A stretch of DNA of 64,000 nt from Triglochin maritima (taxonomy: Eukaryota; Streptophyta; Magnoliopsida; Alismatales; Juncaginaceae): positions 15,582,001 through 15,646,000 of the forward strand of contig OY821777.1 in the NCBI GenBank assembly GCA_963682175.1, given 5' to 3'. Shown here in pieces: positions 32,620 to 42,665 of the stretch. The notes beneath the pieces are model-generated. The model searched no databases. It worked only from the letters and a program-made list of their open reading frames with translations, and was not told the DNA's origin. A program made the translations under genes and the position numbers. Within the stretch, counting starts at the first letter, position 1, and every line of letters starts with the position of its first letter.

Positions 32620-33991
32620 CCAAATGATTATGAGAATATCTTAGTTGATGTATATATCTTAAAAAAGAAAAAGAAAAAAAGTGTGTAATAAAAGACTCCT
32701 TCAGTGAGCATCGATTGTTGTGGGCCCCAACCCTTGTGTACTTGGGCCCAATCTCTTCACGTATTTATCTCTCTTCTTCAGCTTCTCACAGGTTTTGAGG
32801 GAATTTGGGTTTGTGTCCATCAACATGACCCTGAACGTCCCTTTGTACTTCATGTTGGTGAGATCTTTCCTTTTTCATGCATGTATCCATGTAGTATCTT
32901 GTTCACATTCATTGAGGACAATGCATGAAGTAGGTGTGGGGGGTGTTTTACGTGTGTACGTAGTCGAGTCTTTTTCCTTTGGTTTTATTTTCTTTTGTTT
33001 GTACTGCTAGGGTCATGTTAGTGTGCCACATTTAACATTGATATTTCTGCTTGCCATGATCCTTGGGTGACTTGTCTTCTTTTGCTTGCCGAGTGCTTTA
33101 AAATTTTCACATTTCTTTCAAAATCTTCATGTGTTTGCGAAAGAAAATGTTTTGTGGGTTTTGCGTGTGTTTAGCATGTGCAAAACAGTTGAGAGGCGAA
33201 GTAAAAAGAAAGCTCCCAAAATTGTCTTGAACTTGATGCATTAGGATTTCTAGTTTACTGGCTTTAGGTCTTGTCGAGTCGTTAGGATGCACCCTGGTTT
33301 TCCCTCAGGGGGCGTGTAATCATAGGGTTTAGTACTCAAACATTTAAAAAAGTCCACCCTGAACCTAGTGAGTCAAATAATTCGTGTTTGTGAGTATAAG
33401 GAAGTTTGTCGTAGTCAAGGGCCCTTAATCTTTTTTTTGTGTGAAACTTAAGTGTAGGGGTTTTGGTTCCCATGTAGATAAATAAGTGGTGTTATCTCTT
33501 CTCGCACGACTTCTATCACTCGGGAAAGTAGGTCTGAGGGGACTTTGTGCCTGGTGCTTTCGAGTCATCTGACTTGGGATGCGCCGACCGAACCCCCGTT
33601 ACACGGGTGGTAGGGATCGTCCTATGTGGAGATTTTGGGGAAGATGTACGTGATAGTGTAAGTCCTCATGGGCAATGATGCACGAAACCTGACCCTGGGA
33701 GAATCAAACAGCAACCAATAAAATGCTCCAAAGAAAAAGAAAAAAAAGAAAAGAAAAAAAGAGTCAAATAAGAACCAAAATGGACTTTACACATTGTATC
33801 ACATTCAGAAGTTAAGGTTGCCCATGTCTTTCACTTAAGTCCTTAACTAACTCTCACGAATAACTCATTAGGCTAAGTGTGTGGACCGATTACATATATA
33901 GAGTCGACCCGTAGTATTACCACGTCCCATGATCGACAAAATGAGTCCAACGAGTCATCTAGCTAGATTGATTAATGCATCTTGTTCAGAT
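32620..33991 (+). other. B1 3' noncoding region
   Basis: It begins with an A/G-rich run, then the conserved attgaggacaatgcatgaag and the internal polypurine-like aggtgtgggggg at 32932-32943. Blocks near 33270-33310 and 33520-33620 are shared with B2. No gene is seen. A second A/G-rich run lies at 33725-33765. Confidence 0.55.
32932..32943 (+). other. Internal polypurine-tract-like site of B1
   Basis: Aggtgtgggggg, 1.25 kb before the 3' LTR, in the same context as 7201 in element A. The B2 copy at 49979-49991 is degenerate (taggtgtgaggag). Confidence 0.5.
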
Positions 33992-34115
33992 TTTGTGGGT
34001 ATATCCGCTGAAAACCCTCAGGAGACAACACTCCTCCTCCTTGGCGACAAGGAGGTTTAACGGCTTGTTGCACGTGCTAAGTGCAACCGTGATTCCTACG
34101 AAAGTGAGTTAGGAT
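33992..34115 (+). other. Conserved two-hairpin block, B1 copy
   Basis: Hairpin I cctcctt-ggcgac-aaggagg (34036-34055) and hairpin II gttgcac-gtgctaa-gtgcaac (34067-34087). Both stems are perfect here. Confidence 0.65.
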
Positions 34116-34175
34116 TTCTTGTTTTTTTTCGCATGCTTTTCTCTTTCTTTGTTTTGCTCGGGACTAGCAAAAGTT

Positions 34176-34189
34176 AGGTGTGGGGGTAT
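34176..34189 (+). other. Polypurine tract of B1
   Basis: Aggtgtgggggtat directly before the 3' LTR start at 34191; identical to that of element A. Confidence 0.75.
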
Positions 34190-34190
34190 T

Positions 34191-34867
34191 TGATTGACAT
34201 CATTTCATGCTCATATTTGTATCTTATATCCATTATCTTTCACCTAAACAATGCTATGTTACGAGTTTTATGTTTAGTGCGTAGTTCCATCCCCTTTGGG
34301 GGGTGGAGTAGATGTACATACATGCATTAGAGAATGTGATGAATGCTTTAATTTCAATGTGTTGATTAAACATGAATGTATGCTTGCTTGTTTAGGATAG
34401 AATTTATAACTTGATAAGTTTTGCCAAAATGATTAGACACCTCTCATGCTTGTTTAGGTTCTGAAATAAACAACTTGCATATGTAAATGTTAATTAACCA
34501 AGTTGGTGAATAGATTGATAGGTTTTGCCATAACATTTAGACACTTCCTATGCTTGATAAACACCACCTTCATGTGCTTAAAGAATGTATTCTACACCCA
34601 CATCTTTGCTTGTGTGCACTCACTCCACCCCTTAAGGGTTTTCCATTTCTGTATTTCAGCATTCCTCCTTTGTTCTTAGCTTAGTTGTTAGTTCATTGAT
34701 TGTTTCTTTCGTTCGCATTTCATACTTCTTAGCGTAGTTTTGTGTAGTGTAGCTTAATAAATCTTTCTCCCCCAATCTTTGCCACTTGATTTCTGATAAA
34801 CAAGAGGCTGCTCACCTCCCTGAGGACGACCCGTACTTGCCACCGCTTCATCGCGGCCGTGTACTTG
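34191..34867 (+). repeat. B1 3' LTR, internally deleted and truncated
   Basis: It starts TGATTGACATCATTTC. Compared with the 5' LTR it lacks 681 bp between two copies of TGTTTAG (27110 and 27791 in the 5' copy), which removes the palindrome, TATA box and most of U3. It ends at gtacttg (34867), about 35 bp short of the LTR end. Otherwise it is nearly identical to the 5' copy. Confidence 0.85.
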
Positions 34868-34904
34868 TAAGAAGCTAACCTTCGTAAGGCATTGTCTCTA
34901 TTTG
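34868..34904 (+). other. Templated filler at the B1 right junction
   Basis: Between the truncated LTR and the resumed Copia are patches copied from nearby Copia sequence: taagaagctaaccttc (compare 26860-26876) and cttcgtaaggcattgtctc (compare 26710-26728). From 34905 the Copia sequence equivalent to 26697 onward is continuous. This is a typical scar of template-switching repair. Confidence 0.7.
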
Positions 34905-37563
34905 CTATGCAAATGCATTCGTAAGGCATTGTCTATATTTGCTTGAATTGAATAATAAACAAATCTTAGACATCAATAACAAAAGACTTAAAACTACTCA
35001 CGTGAATGATACACTCTTGTGGCACTATCGTCTTGGTCACATAAATGAAAAACGCATCAAGAAATTGCAAGAAGCTAACCTTCTTGGTCAACTTGATTTT
35101 AAATCATTGGAGACGTGCGAACCTTGCCTAATGGGCAAAATGACCAAGAGACCTTTCCAGAGGAAAGGACCGAGAGCGAAAGACTTGTTGGATTTGATAC
35201 ATTCTGATGTATGTGGTACGATGAGTACTAGTGCAAGAGACGGTTTCAGGTACTTCATTACGTTCACGGATGACTATAGTCGTTATGACTATATTTATCT
35301 AATGAGAAACAAAGTGAGTCCTTTGACAAGTTCAAGAAATTCAAGAATCAAGTAGAGAACCAACTCAACAAGAAAATCAAGTCTCTACGAACGGATCGTG
35401 GAGGTGAGTACTTGAGTACCGAATTTGACTCATTCCTAAAGGAGTGTGGTATTGTACCACAACTCACCCCTCCCGGACCACCTCAGTGGAATGGGGTATC
35501 CGAAAGGAGGAATATGACATTACTCGACATGGTTCGATCAATGATGAGTCAAGCTGAATTGCCGCTTTACTTTTGGAGTTATGCACTAGAAGCTACGGCT
35601 TATACACTAAATAATGTTCCATCCAAATTCATAGAGAAAACGCCTTATGAGCTATGGAGTGGTAAAACACCTAAGCTCAATTTTCTCAAGATTTGGGGTT
35701 CTGAGACCTACGTCAAGAGATTGATGTCGACCAAACTTCAACCAAAAGCAGATAAATGCTTCTTTATAGGTTATCCTCGTGAGACAAAAGGATACTACTT
35801 TTGACATATAACCTCCAATCGAGTGATTGTAGAGAGGGATGCCGTATTTCTAGAAAAGGAATTTCTGGAAAGAATAAAAGGTAGTGGGAGTAGAGTTGTG
35901 CTTGAGGACACTCAAGATATTCTACAAGATCATGATATGAATGGTGACATTCAAGATCATGAAGGCCCAACCGAGGTTCCTTTGGTTAGTGGGAGCGTGA
36001 GTGAGAGACCCTCGCAAGAAATTGTGAGAGAAACTCAATTTTCCCCACCTAATGTACGTTCGAGAATTGAACACGAACCAATTCCGCAAGAAATTGTGGA
36101 AGAAGTTCGAGAAGTACACGTAGAACCAAAAGAACTTAAAAGGTCAACGAGGGAAATGAAGAAACCCGATATGTATTTGGGACTTTATGAGATCATGGTA
36201 CTAGATACCGATGATCCCTCGACCTTTCAAGAAGCAATGGAAAGAAATGACTCCAAACTATGGTTTAATGCCATGGAATCCGAAATAAAATCCATGTATG
36301 ATAATCAAGTGTGGAACTTGGTTGACCTTCCTCAAGAAAAAATGTCATTCAAAATAAATGGATTTTCAAGAGGAAGATGTACGTGGATGAGAACTTGACA
36401 ACCTACAAAGCGAGGCTTGTAGCAAAAGGTTTCAATCAAGTTCAAGGAATTGACTATGATGAAACTTTTTCACCGGTTGCCATGTTTAAGTCTATTCAGA
36501 TTTTGCTCGCTATTGCTGCATTTCATGATTATAAGATATGACAAATGGATGTCAAAACAGCGTTCCTTAATGTGAATTTGGAGGAGGGTGTGTACATGGT
36601 ACAACCTCAAGGTTTTGTAGATCCAAAGAATAGCAAGAAAATATGCAAGCTTCAAAGATCCATTTATGGATTGAAGCAAGCATCAAGGAGTTGGAACAAA
36701 CGCTTTGACAAAGAAGTCAAAAAGATTCACTTCGTCCAGAGTAAGGAAGAGCCTTGTATATACAAGAAGGTTAGTGGGAGCCACATAGTGTTCTTGATCT
36801 TATATGTCGATGACATACTCCTCATGGGAAATCATATACCTTTGCTTGAGCAAACGAGAAGTTCATTGAAATCTGCCTTTTCAATGAAAGATATGGGCGA
36901 GGCTCAATACATCTTGGGAATCAAGATATAAAGAGATATATCCCGTAGACTCATTGGCCTAAGTCAACGTACATACATTGACAAGGTCTTGGAAATGTTC
37001 AGCATGAACAACTCCAAAAAAGGCAGTGTGCCAATGAGAATGGGTGTGCAACTCAAGAAATCTCAACGTGCTGAATCACGTAAAGACTTGGAGTACATGA
37101 AAGATATCCCTTATTCTTCGGCAATAGGATCAATCATGTACACGATGACTTGCACAAGACCCGATGTCTCGTATGCTCTAAGCGTGACAAGTCATCAACA
37201 ATCCAACGCAGGTCCTGAGCATTGGACTGCGGTCAAGAATATTCTGAGGACTCTTAACCGGACCAAAGATAAGTTTCTTGTTTATGGAGGACAAAGGGAG
37301 TAAATAGCCAAGGGCTATTTGGATGCGAGTTTCATGAGTGATCCCAACGATAGGAGGTCGAAGGTGAAGGCATGAGTTAACGTAGTTGGAGTCAAATCAC
37401 TACGGCTAACTCAACCACCGATGAAGGAAAAATAAATTTATTATGGGTGGACACAAACAACAACACAGCTGATCCATTCAACAAACTCTTATCCCAAGCC
37501 AAGGGCGAAATGCATTTTGATTCCATGGGTCTGAGGAACCATGTGGATTGGCTTGATGAGTGA
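34905..37563 (+). pseudogene. pol: Copia pol, second segment: integrase, RT, RNase H
   Basis: The first 333 bp (34905-35237) repeat 26697-27029. Then integrase continues (FRYFITFTDDYSR), with a frameshift near 35315, RTDRGGEY and WNGVSERRN for the second and third catalytic residues, and a TGA near 35802-35804. Reverse transcriptase starts near 36150 (STFQEAMERND), with a frameshift and stop near 36360-36400, YKARLVAKGFNQVQGIDYDETFSPV, a TGA at 36539, and an intact YVDDILLMG near 36805. RNase H retains NGyLDASF-like sequence near 37310 and then has a large deletion; the polyprotein end (TADPFNKLLS...GLRNHVDW) stops at 37563. Confidence 0.87.
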
Positions 37564-37629
37564 TTAGATAGTGTTACCCTAATTATTATTGTTTTATACA
37601 TTGGGAATGTATGTGAAAGAAAACTTTGA

Positions 37630-37643
37630 TAACAAGTGGGAGA
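37630..37643 (+). other. Copia polypurine tract
   Basis: Taacaagtgggaga directly precedes the 3' LTR start, the usual Copia arrangement (aagtgggaga followed by TTG). Confidence 0.7.
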
Positions 37644-37644
37644 T

Positions 37645-38194
37645 TGAAAGGAATGTGTTCTAAAAGTTTTACTTTTATATGTCAATTATTATGAATTGAA
37701 TATGCAAACATTTTGTTCCTTGATTATGATATTCCTCTTGTGGAAGTGTTAAGGAAGAGACACTTGGTCCATAACCGTAGAGCTCTAAAAGATAATAGTT
37801 TACATAAATCAAAAGTTATTCACATTCATGGTAATTAACAAGGAACATTAATCACCGAGATAAGATTGTCATGTTGGTCATCGATTGTTGTAACTCTACA
37901 AATAATTGACGACACGAGTATATAAAAGAGGAAAAGATTACTTTTATATATTGAATAGACCTAACAAGTAAAACATTATGGATTGTGTTTCGTGTCATTA
38001 ATGTTTTACTGTGTCTTGGATACTAAGATATGAGACTTATATCTTTTCACTCAAGAAGTGCTTAATTTGATTATTGTTAAAAGCTATCAATGATATAGTG
38101 ATAAAGGCAATAGTTGGTTGAACATGACTTGTGCTGGAAAAGATAATCAGTCAAACGATTATCGTTGCCCCTCTTAATTGAGTGATGATATTAG
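37645..38194 (+). repeat. Copia 3' LTR (shared part)
   Basis: 550 bp match the 5' LTR at 24679. The match ends at gatgatattag. Several substitutions separate the copies. Confidence 0.7.
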
Positions 38195-39353
38195 CGGACC
38201 TTTTGATAAAGCAAAATTATAATGTGCACAATGTAACTTGAGTTAAGTTACATAGTTATAATTAGCTTAAAGAGATCAAGAAATAAATATAATACAAATG
38301 TGACACATTTCTACTTTGTATATATTCTTAATATCATGAGGCAAGGGACGGACACAAGTGGTGCACTTACATCACTAAATGGATCGTGTTTAGTTCGAGT
38401 GGAACAAAGACATCTATGATAATTGGGTAGCTAGATACCGCTTATAGCTTGAGATATTAAGTGTTTAATATCGATGTCAATTTGGCTTAGATCCTCCTAT
38501 AGGTCACACCACAAAACTGGGAAACAAGAAGTTTGATTTTGAGTTCATATGATGTGTCAGGTTTCATGTGAAAAAGGAACACATGTGGTGAACGAATAAA
38601 ATCAATATGTCATGAGAATTGACATAGTTAGAATCATAATAAATTCATATGAGGTGTGTATATTATGAGGTGTAATAATATAATATTACATAGGATAATA
38701 TATTACATAAGATATGAATTTTCTAGAAACTCCAAAAGATCAAATTTTGTTGGAAATAAATCCAAAATTTGACAAAGGCAAAATCGGGGTCAAACACGGT
38801 CAACCGTTTAGGGTTCGGTCGACCGTGGTGTCTTCGGAACGGTCTACCGAACGGGGAACGAGTAAGCACAATTGATTGACCGAAATTGTCTGGAGTGCCT
38901 GGACAATTGGGTCCGGTCAACCGAGCATGAACGGTCAACCGAGAGAAAATATCTTGGGATATTTTTGGTAGACCGAAGGTGACATGGTCGTCCGATGAAT
39001 GTTCGCCATGAGAAATTTTGGTGGGTCAACGTTCGACCGAGCAAGACGCGAATCGTCTGAATTTTTCCAGAGAATTTTTCTCATGCATATTCGGTCGACC
39101 GTCTAGCTCACGGTCCACCGAACATGTGTTACAACCGAATGGTTCGGTTAACCGAGAAAAATTCTCGGTCAACCGAATAGTGCGATTTTTGCCTGAATTA
39201 TTAAGAGAATAATTAAATCATGGGTTGGTTTAATTCCAGATTTAATCAAACTTTTTTTTGGGTGCTTATGTGGCAATTTGATATTAATTTTAGGAGAGAA
39301 TAAGCAAGACATCGTGACTAAAGAATAGTTCTTGATGAGGATGTTTTAGGACA
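38195..39353. repeat. Unresolved repeat with GGTCRACCG-type palindromes
   Basis: This 1.16-kb segment lies between the shared Copia LTR part and the right piece of the solo LTR. It could be the rest of a long Copia LTR lost from the 5' copy, or another insertion. From 38795 to 39180 it has an array of ggtcaaccg, ggtcgaccg, ggtctaccg, ggtccaccg and ggttaaccg sites. No coding sequence is seen. Confidence 0.45.
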
Positions 39354-40313
39354 AAAATCAAGAGAAAACTAAGCATGAGAAGTGTCTAAATCTTATGGCC
39401 AAACCCATCAAAATTCCCCAACATGTAGATAATTAAAAATACCCCCAATGAACATACAAAACATGCAAGTCTACACAATCAAAAATTCATCAAACATCCA
39501 AACTTCACAACATATATGTACATCATCTCCACCCCCTAAAGGTGATGAAACTACTCACTAATCATTAAGCTAACTATTATGTTAAGAGAAAAAACATGTT
39601 AACTAAGATTAATGAACAAAATTACGTTAAGCGTGCAAGCAATAAGGAGGCACAACATGACTATGAAAAGATTTATTCTATTCATGACTCATGACAAGTA
39701 GAATCTCTCCACTTGAGTTTTTTCTCCAAGTCTTTACTCTTAGTAGATGGATTAGCCACCAAGCATGTAGTAGATTATAATGGAAAATGAAAAGTTTTAT
39801 TTATAGTCATAGAAAAAGATAATCGGGGATAATCCCCCGATGTGGGACTAATACACTACTAAAGATAGACATAAAACACTCCAATGCATGACCCGTTTAA
39901 ATATTATCGGGTCTGGAGAAGACCCGACCACTAATCAGCGGTCTGATACTGCCAATTGGCGGTCTATAAGGCTTGGAGAGTGTTTTGCTGGGTTGATTTC
40001 TTCATGTGTAGTGCACCCGAGTTGGTTGTTGGAATTTAGGCCCGAATCGAATTGTCAAAATACTCCTCATGAAGGAGTGAAGTTTCTTGATTTGCTTCTA
40101 GGTCCTTTTGGTTTACATCTGGATCCTTCCTTCTTACATGTCAGTCCATAAGTATCACCATTCAATTTTTCTTGTGTTCAGGTACTTTTTGTTTTTTTTC
40201 TTCTCAACTATGTTTATTCCTGAAACTTAAACATAAAACTCGTTACGTAGCAATGCTTAGGTTCAAAATAGAAGATATAAGACACGAATATATGCATGAT
40301 ATGATGTCAATCA
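39354..40313 (-). repeat. Solo LTR, right piece (R-U3)
   Basis: Read on the minus strand it starts TGATTGACATCATATC at 40313 and carries the U3 palindrome pair (39926-39943 and about 39947-39964) and the start of R. It ends at 39354, where it overlaps the left piece by about 15-20 bp rather than the five expected for a Copia target duplication. Confidence 0.8.
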
Positions 40314-41500
40314 CTTCCCCAATCGAAGTGGAAGCCAATCTTCATGTATTTGGTGGAAGCGTGGGAGATAAGATTTGATGCTTCGTATGTTAACACAATC
40401 TTGTCACACCAATCAAGATGCACTGAGTGAGAACGATTCCATGTTCAGAACTTGGTTTTTAAGTTGTACTAGCTCAGCAGCAGCATGAGAGAGTCTTGTA
40501 CTCCTGTACAAGTAGAATTTTAGTGCTAGATTTGGCCATAGTGCCTATTAACAGAGAGGCTTATCCTTAAACACCAACACAAGCTGTGGGAATGTACTTT
40601 TTCACCATTGCCAAGCACTCTTGTCTTTGTGTGGTTTGTGCTCCATTCTTGTTTTGTGTATAACGACTTTTCTCTCTTTCGTACCAATCTCATACATAAT
40701 ACAAGAGAGGGTAGACTATGTTGTCCATCAAGCAGCAGTAATCAATTCTTGTCTTGGTTCCATTCTCTAACATGATATCAAAGCTTGTTTGAAGCATCTA
40801 TTAGCTTTCCATTTTCTCCATTGCTAAACTCCTGTCAGATCCACTCATCTAGATTTCCTTTTGACCAATCTCACCCCCACCACCATTCGCAATACCACCA
40901 ACACCACAACCCCCCTTCCTTAAGAAATTCACAATTTCATCACTTTAGAACTTACTTCCATAAACTACCCAGTATGGAAAGCCCAATTGAACTTATAAGT
41001 TATGTGGATCTCTCACCTACAGGTTAACTTTCAGGTGATGATCCCGACTTGTCTTCTGTTTCAATAGGGCCAATTGTTTAATGCAAGCTACTGAAATGTG
41101 GAGAGTTTATTAGGTTCATTTCCTCTTGTGTAACTTAAATGTAATAATTAAGCTCAATTTGTAATTAGAAATTCATTGCTACAATGCATCATTGGGCTAG
41201 ACTATTATTGAGGCCCTTTAAATTTGGTTTATTTAAGTGTATTAATCGGTATTCGCTGAACCAATTATCTACTCGATAGGGTATGTAAAATCGGGGGCTT
41301 TTCCTCCCTCTTTTCCCCAATTTGAAATTTTGTTCGAGGAGGTTGGAGGGTTTTCCCCTACATCTCGCGTCTCCAGCTCTTGCAAATGCTTGGATGCATT
41401 GACATGGATCTCAACTTTCAATATTGTATTAGAGCAAATCTTTCATATATACTCAACTTTCTTTATCAATTCAATCTTGACCTATTGATTTGTTGATCTT
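40314..41500 (+). other. Copia-like remains and unassigned sequence
   Basis: Gtgggagataaga (40356-40370) resembles a Copia polypurine tract. At 40770 the phrase ctctaacatgatatcaaagcttg resembles a Copia LTR end followed by the tRNA-Met primer site (TGGTATCAGAGC), and an ATG at 40974 follows. These fragments suggest an old Copia LTR between about 40370 and 40770. From 41040 to 41500 I see nothing. Confidence 0.35.
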
Positions 41501-41735
41501 TGATTAGTAGCATATCATACATTGCATTCATTCTAAATATCCTTTATTTTACCCCATATATGTGTTACTCGGGTATTTGTTTCGTATATTTCAGGGTTTA
41601 GGCAATAAACAATAGAAAAGAAGAGAAAATGACCTAAATGCAAGAATAATAGACTGATTTGAAAGTTCCTGGACTGAAAACACAGAGGGACCCAAGTGAA
41701 AACTCGGAGGGACCAAAGATAAGTGTTGCGGTATT
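41501..41735 (+). repeat. Partial family C LTR start (first of two)
   Basis: Tgattagtagcatatcatac starts a 235-bp segment that is followed immediately, after gttgcggtatt, by a second LTR start. Its U3 has gacctaaatgcaag and gagggaccaaag motifs. Confidence 0.6.
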
Positions 41736-42665
41736 TGATTAGTAGCATATATCATATATTGCATTCATACTACATATCCTTTATTTTACCCCATATATGT
41801 GCTACTCGGGTATTTAATTCGTATATTTCAGGGTTTAGGCAATAAAGAAGACAAAGGAAGTGAAAACAACCTAAATGCAAGGATTTGCCTGAAAACATGG
41901 AGGGACTCATGTGAAAACTTCGAGGGACCAAAGTGTAAAGAAATATATTGTGTCACAAAAGTCCATAACTTGATGAGTAAATCAACAATTAAAATCAAAT
42001 CAGCTAGAGACAATAGACCCCCCACGTGCAACAAAGCAACATTAACCCGGTGGCAAAATTTCACATTGATCAGAGAAACCAAATCCACCAATGGCGGATG
42101 GTTTTGCTCTGTCGGAGCTGAAATTTCGACGGCGAGTCTGGTTGTCGGGTCAGAGAAATATGCAACATCCAGATTTGATTTACAGTCGTCCAATTTTAAC
42201 CAGATCCATTCAAACCCTCTAATCTTCTATAAATACACTTGTAATGCCTCATTCTCTTCTTCTTCCTTCCTCTCCTCCTTAGGTTAGTTTTATTTCTTAT
42301 TTAGTAGAGTATGTATTATTTTCTTGCTTAGTAGAGTAGATTTTAGTTTCTTACTTAGTAGTGTAGTGGAGGAGAAGAGGAGCAAACTTTGTAATCTCTA
42401 TTTCTTAATCAAGTTTTAGTTTCTTGTTCTTTATGTTCTTGTCTTTCATTTGATACAATTTTTATTCCATTGTTTTGGCTAGATTTAGTCTTCTTTACTT
42501 GTTATGTGTTATTTTTATGTTGTTGTTTCTTGGTTACTATGTTGATTAGTGAGTAATCCATCCCCATTGGGGGTGGAGAATGATGTCAACTGTGAATGTT
42601 GTGAGATAGGTGTGTATTTTAATCTTAATTTTGGAGCTTAACATGATTTCCATGTTCATATGTTT
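41736..42665 (+). repeat. Family C LTR, truncated by a MITE
   Basis: It begins TGATTAGTAGCATATATC and includes a TATA-like ctataaatacac near 42227, pyrimidine-rich R sequence, and ccattgggggtggagaatg near 42567, the left arm of the conserved long-range pair. The right part is lost at the MITE. The same LTR family is on the minus strand at 59257-59801. Confidence 0.7.

Larger units (their letters stand above)
27030..34867 (+). mobile_element. Element B1: gag-protease-only LTR retrotransposon, right end damaged
   Basis: It has a complete 5' LTR (27030-28411), a tRNA-Asp-type primer site, a 1.2-kb leader, gag-protease plus a C-terminal region (29636-32619), a 3' noncoding region with the conserved hairpin block, a polypurine tract, and a 3' LTR that has lost 681 internal bp and its last about 35 bp. 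No polymerase is present. Layout and protein are close to element A, but the LTR is of another family. Confidence 0.88.
24679..37644 (+). mobile_element. Ty1/Copia element, split by B1 and decayed (internal part plus 5' LTR)
   Basis: Direct LTR-like repeats begin at 24679 and 37645 (both TGAAAKGAATGTGTTC). Between them lie gag, protease, integrase, reverse transcriptase and a damaged RNase H, in the Copia order. The preferred primer site TGGTATCAGAGC is not visible after the 5' LTR. The element interrupts the family B solo LTR, and is itself interrupted by B1 at 27030. Stops, frameshifts and a deletion in RNase H make it inactive. Confidence 0.8.
24022..40313 (-). mobile_element. Family B solo LTR, minus strand, split by Copia and B1
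   Basis: The left piece (24022-24678) holds the U5 and R part of a family B LTR read on the minus strand. The right piece (39354-40313) holds R and U3 and ends with the LTR start TGATTGACATCATATC (minus). Together they make about 1.6 kb, the length of the B2 3' LTR, with which they align best. The ends are flanked by CTTCC. No internal family B sequence is present, so it is a solo LTR made by LTR-LTR recombination before the Copia inserted. Confidence 0.8.
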
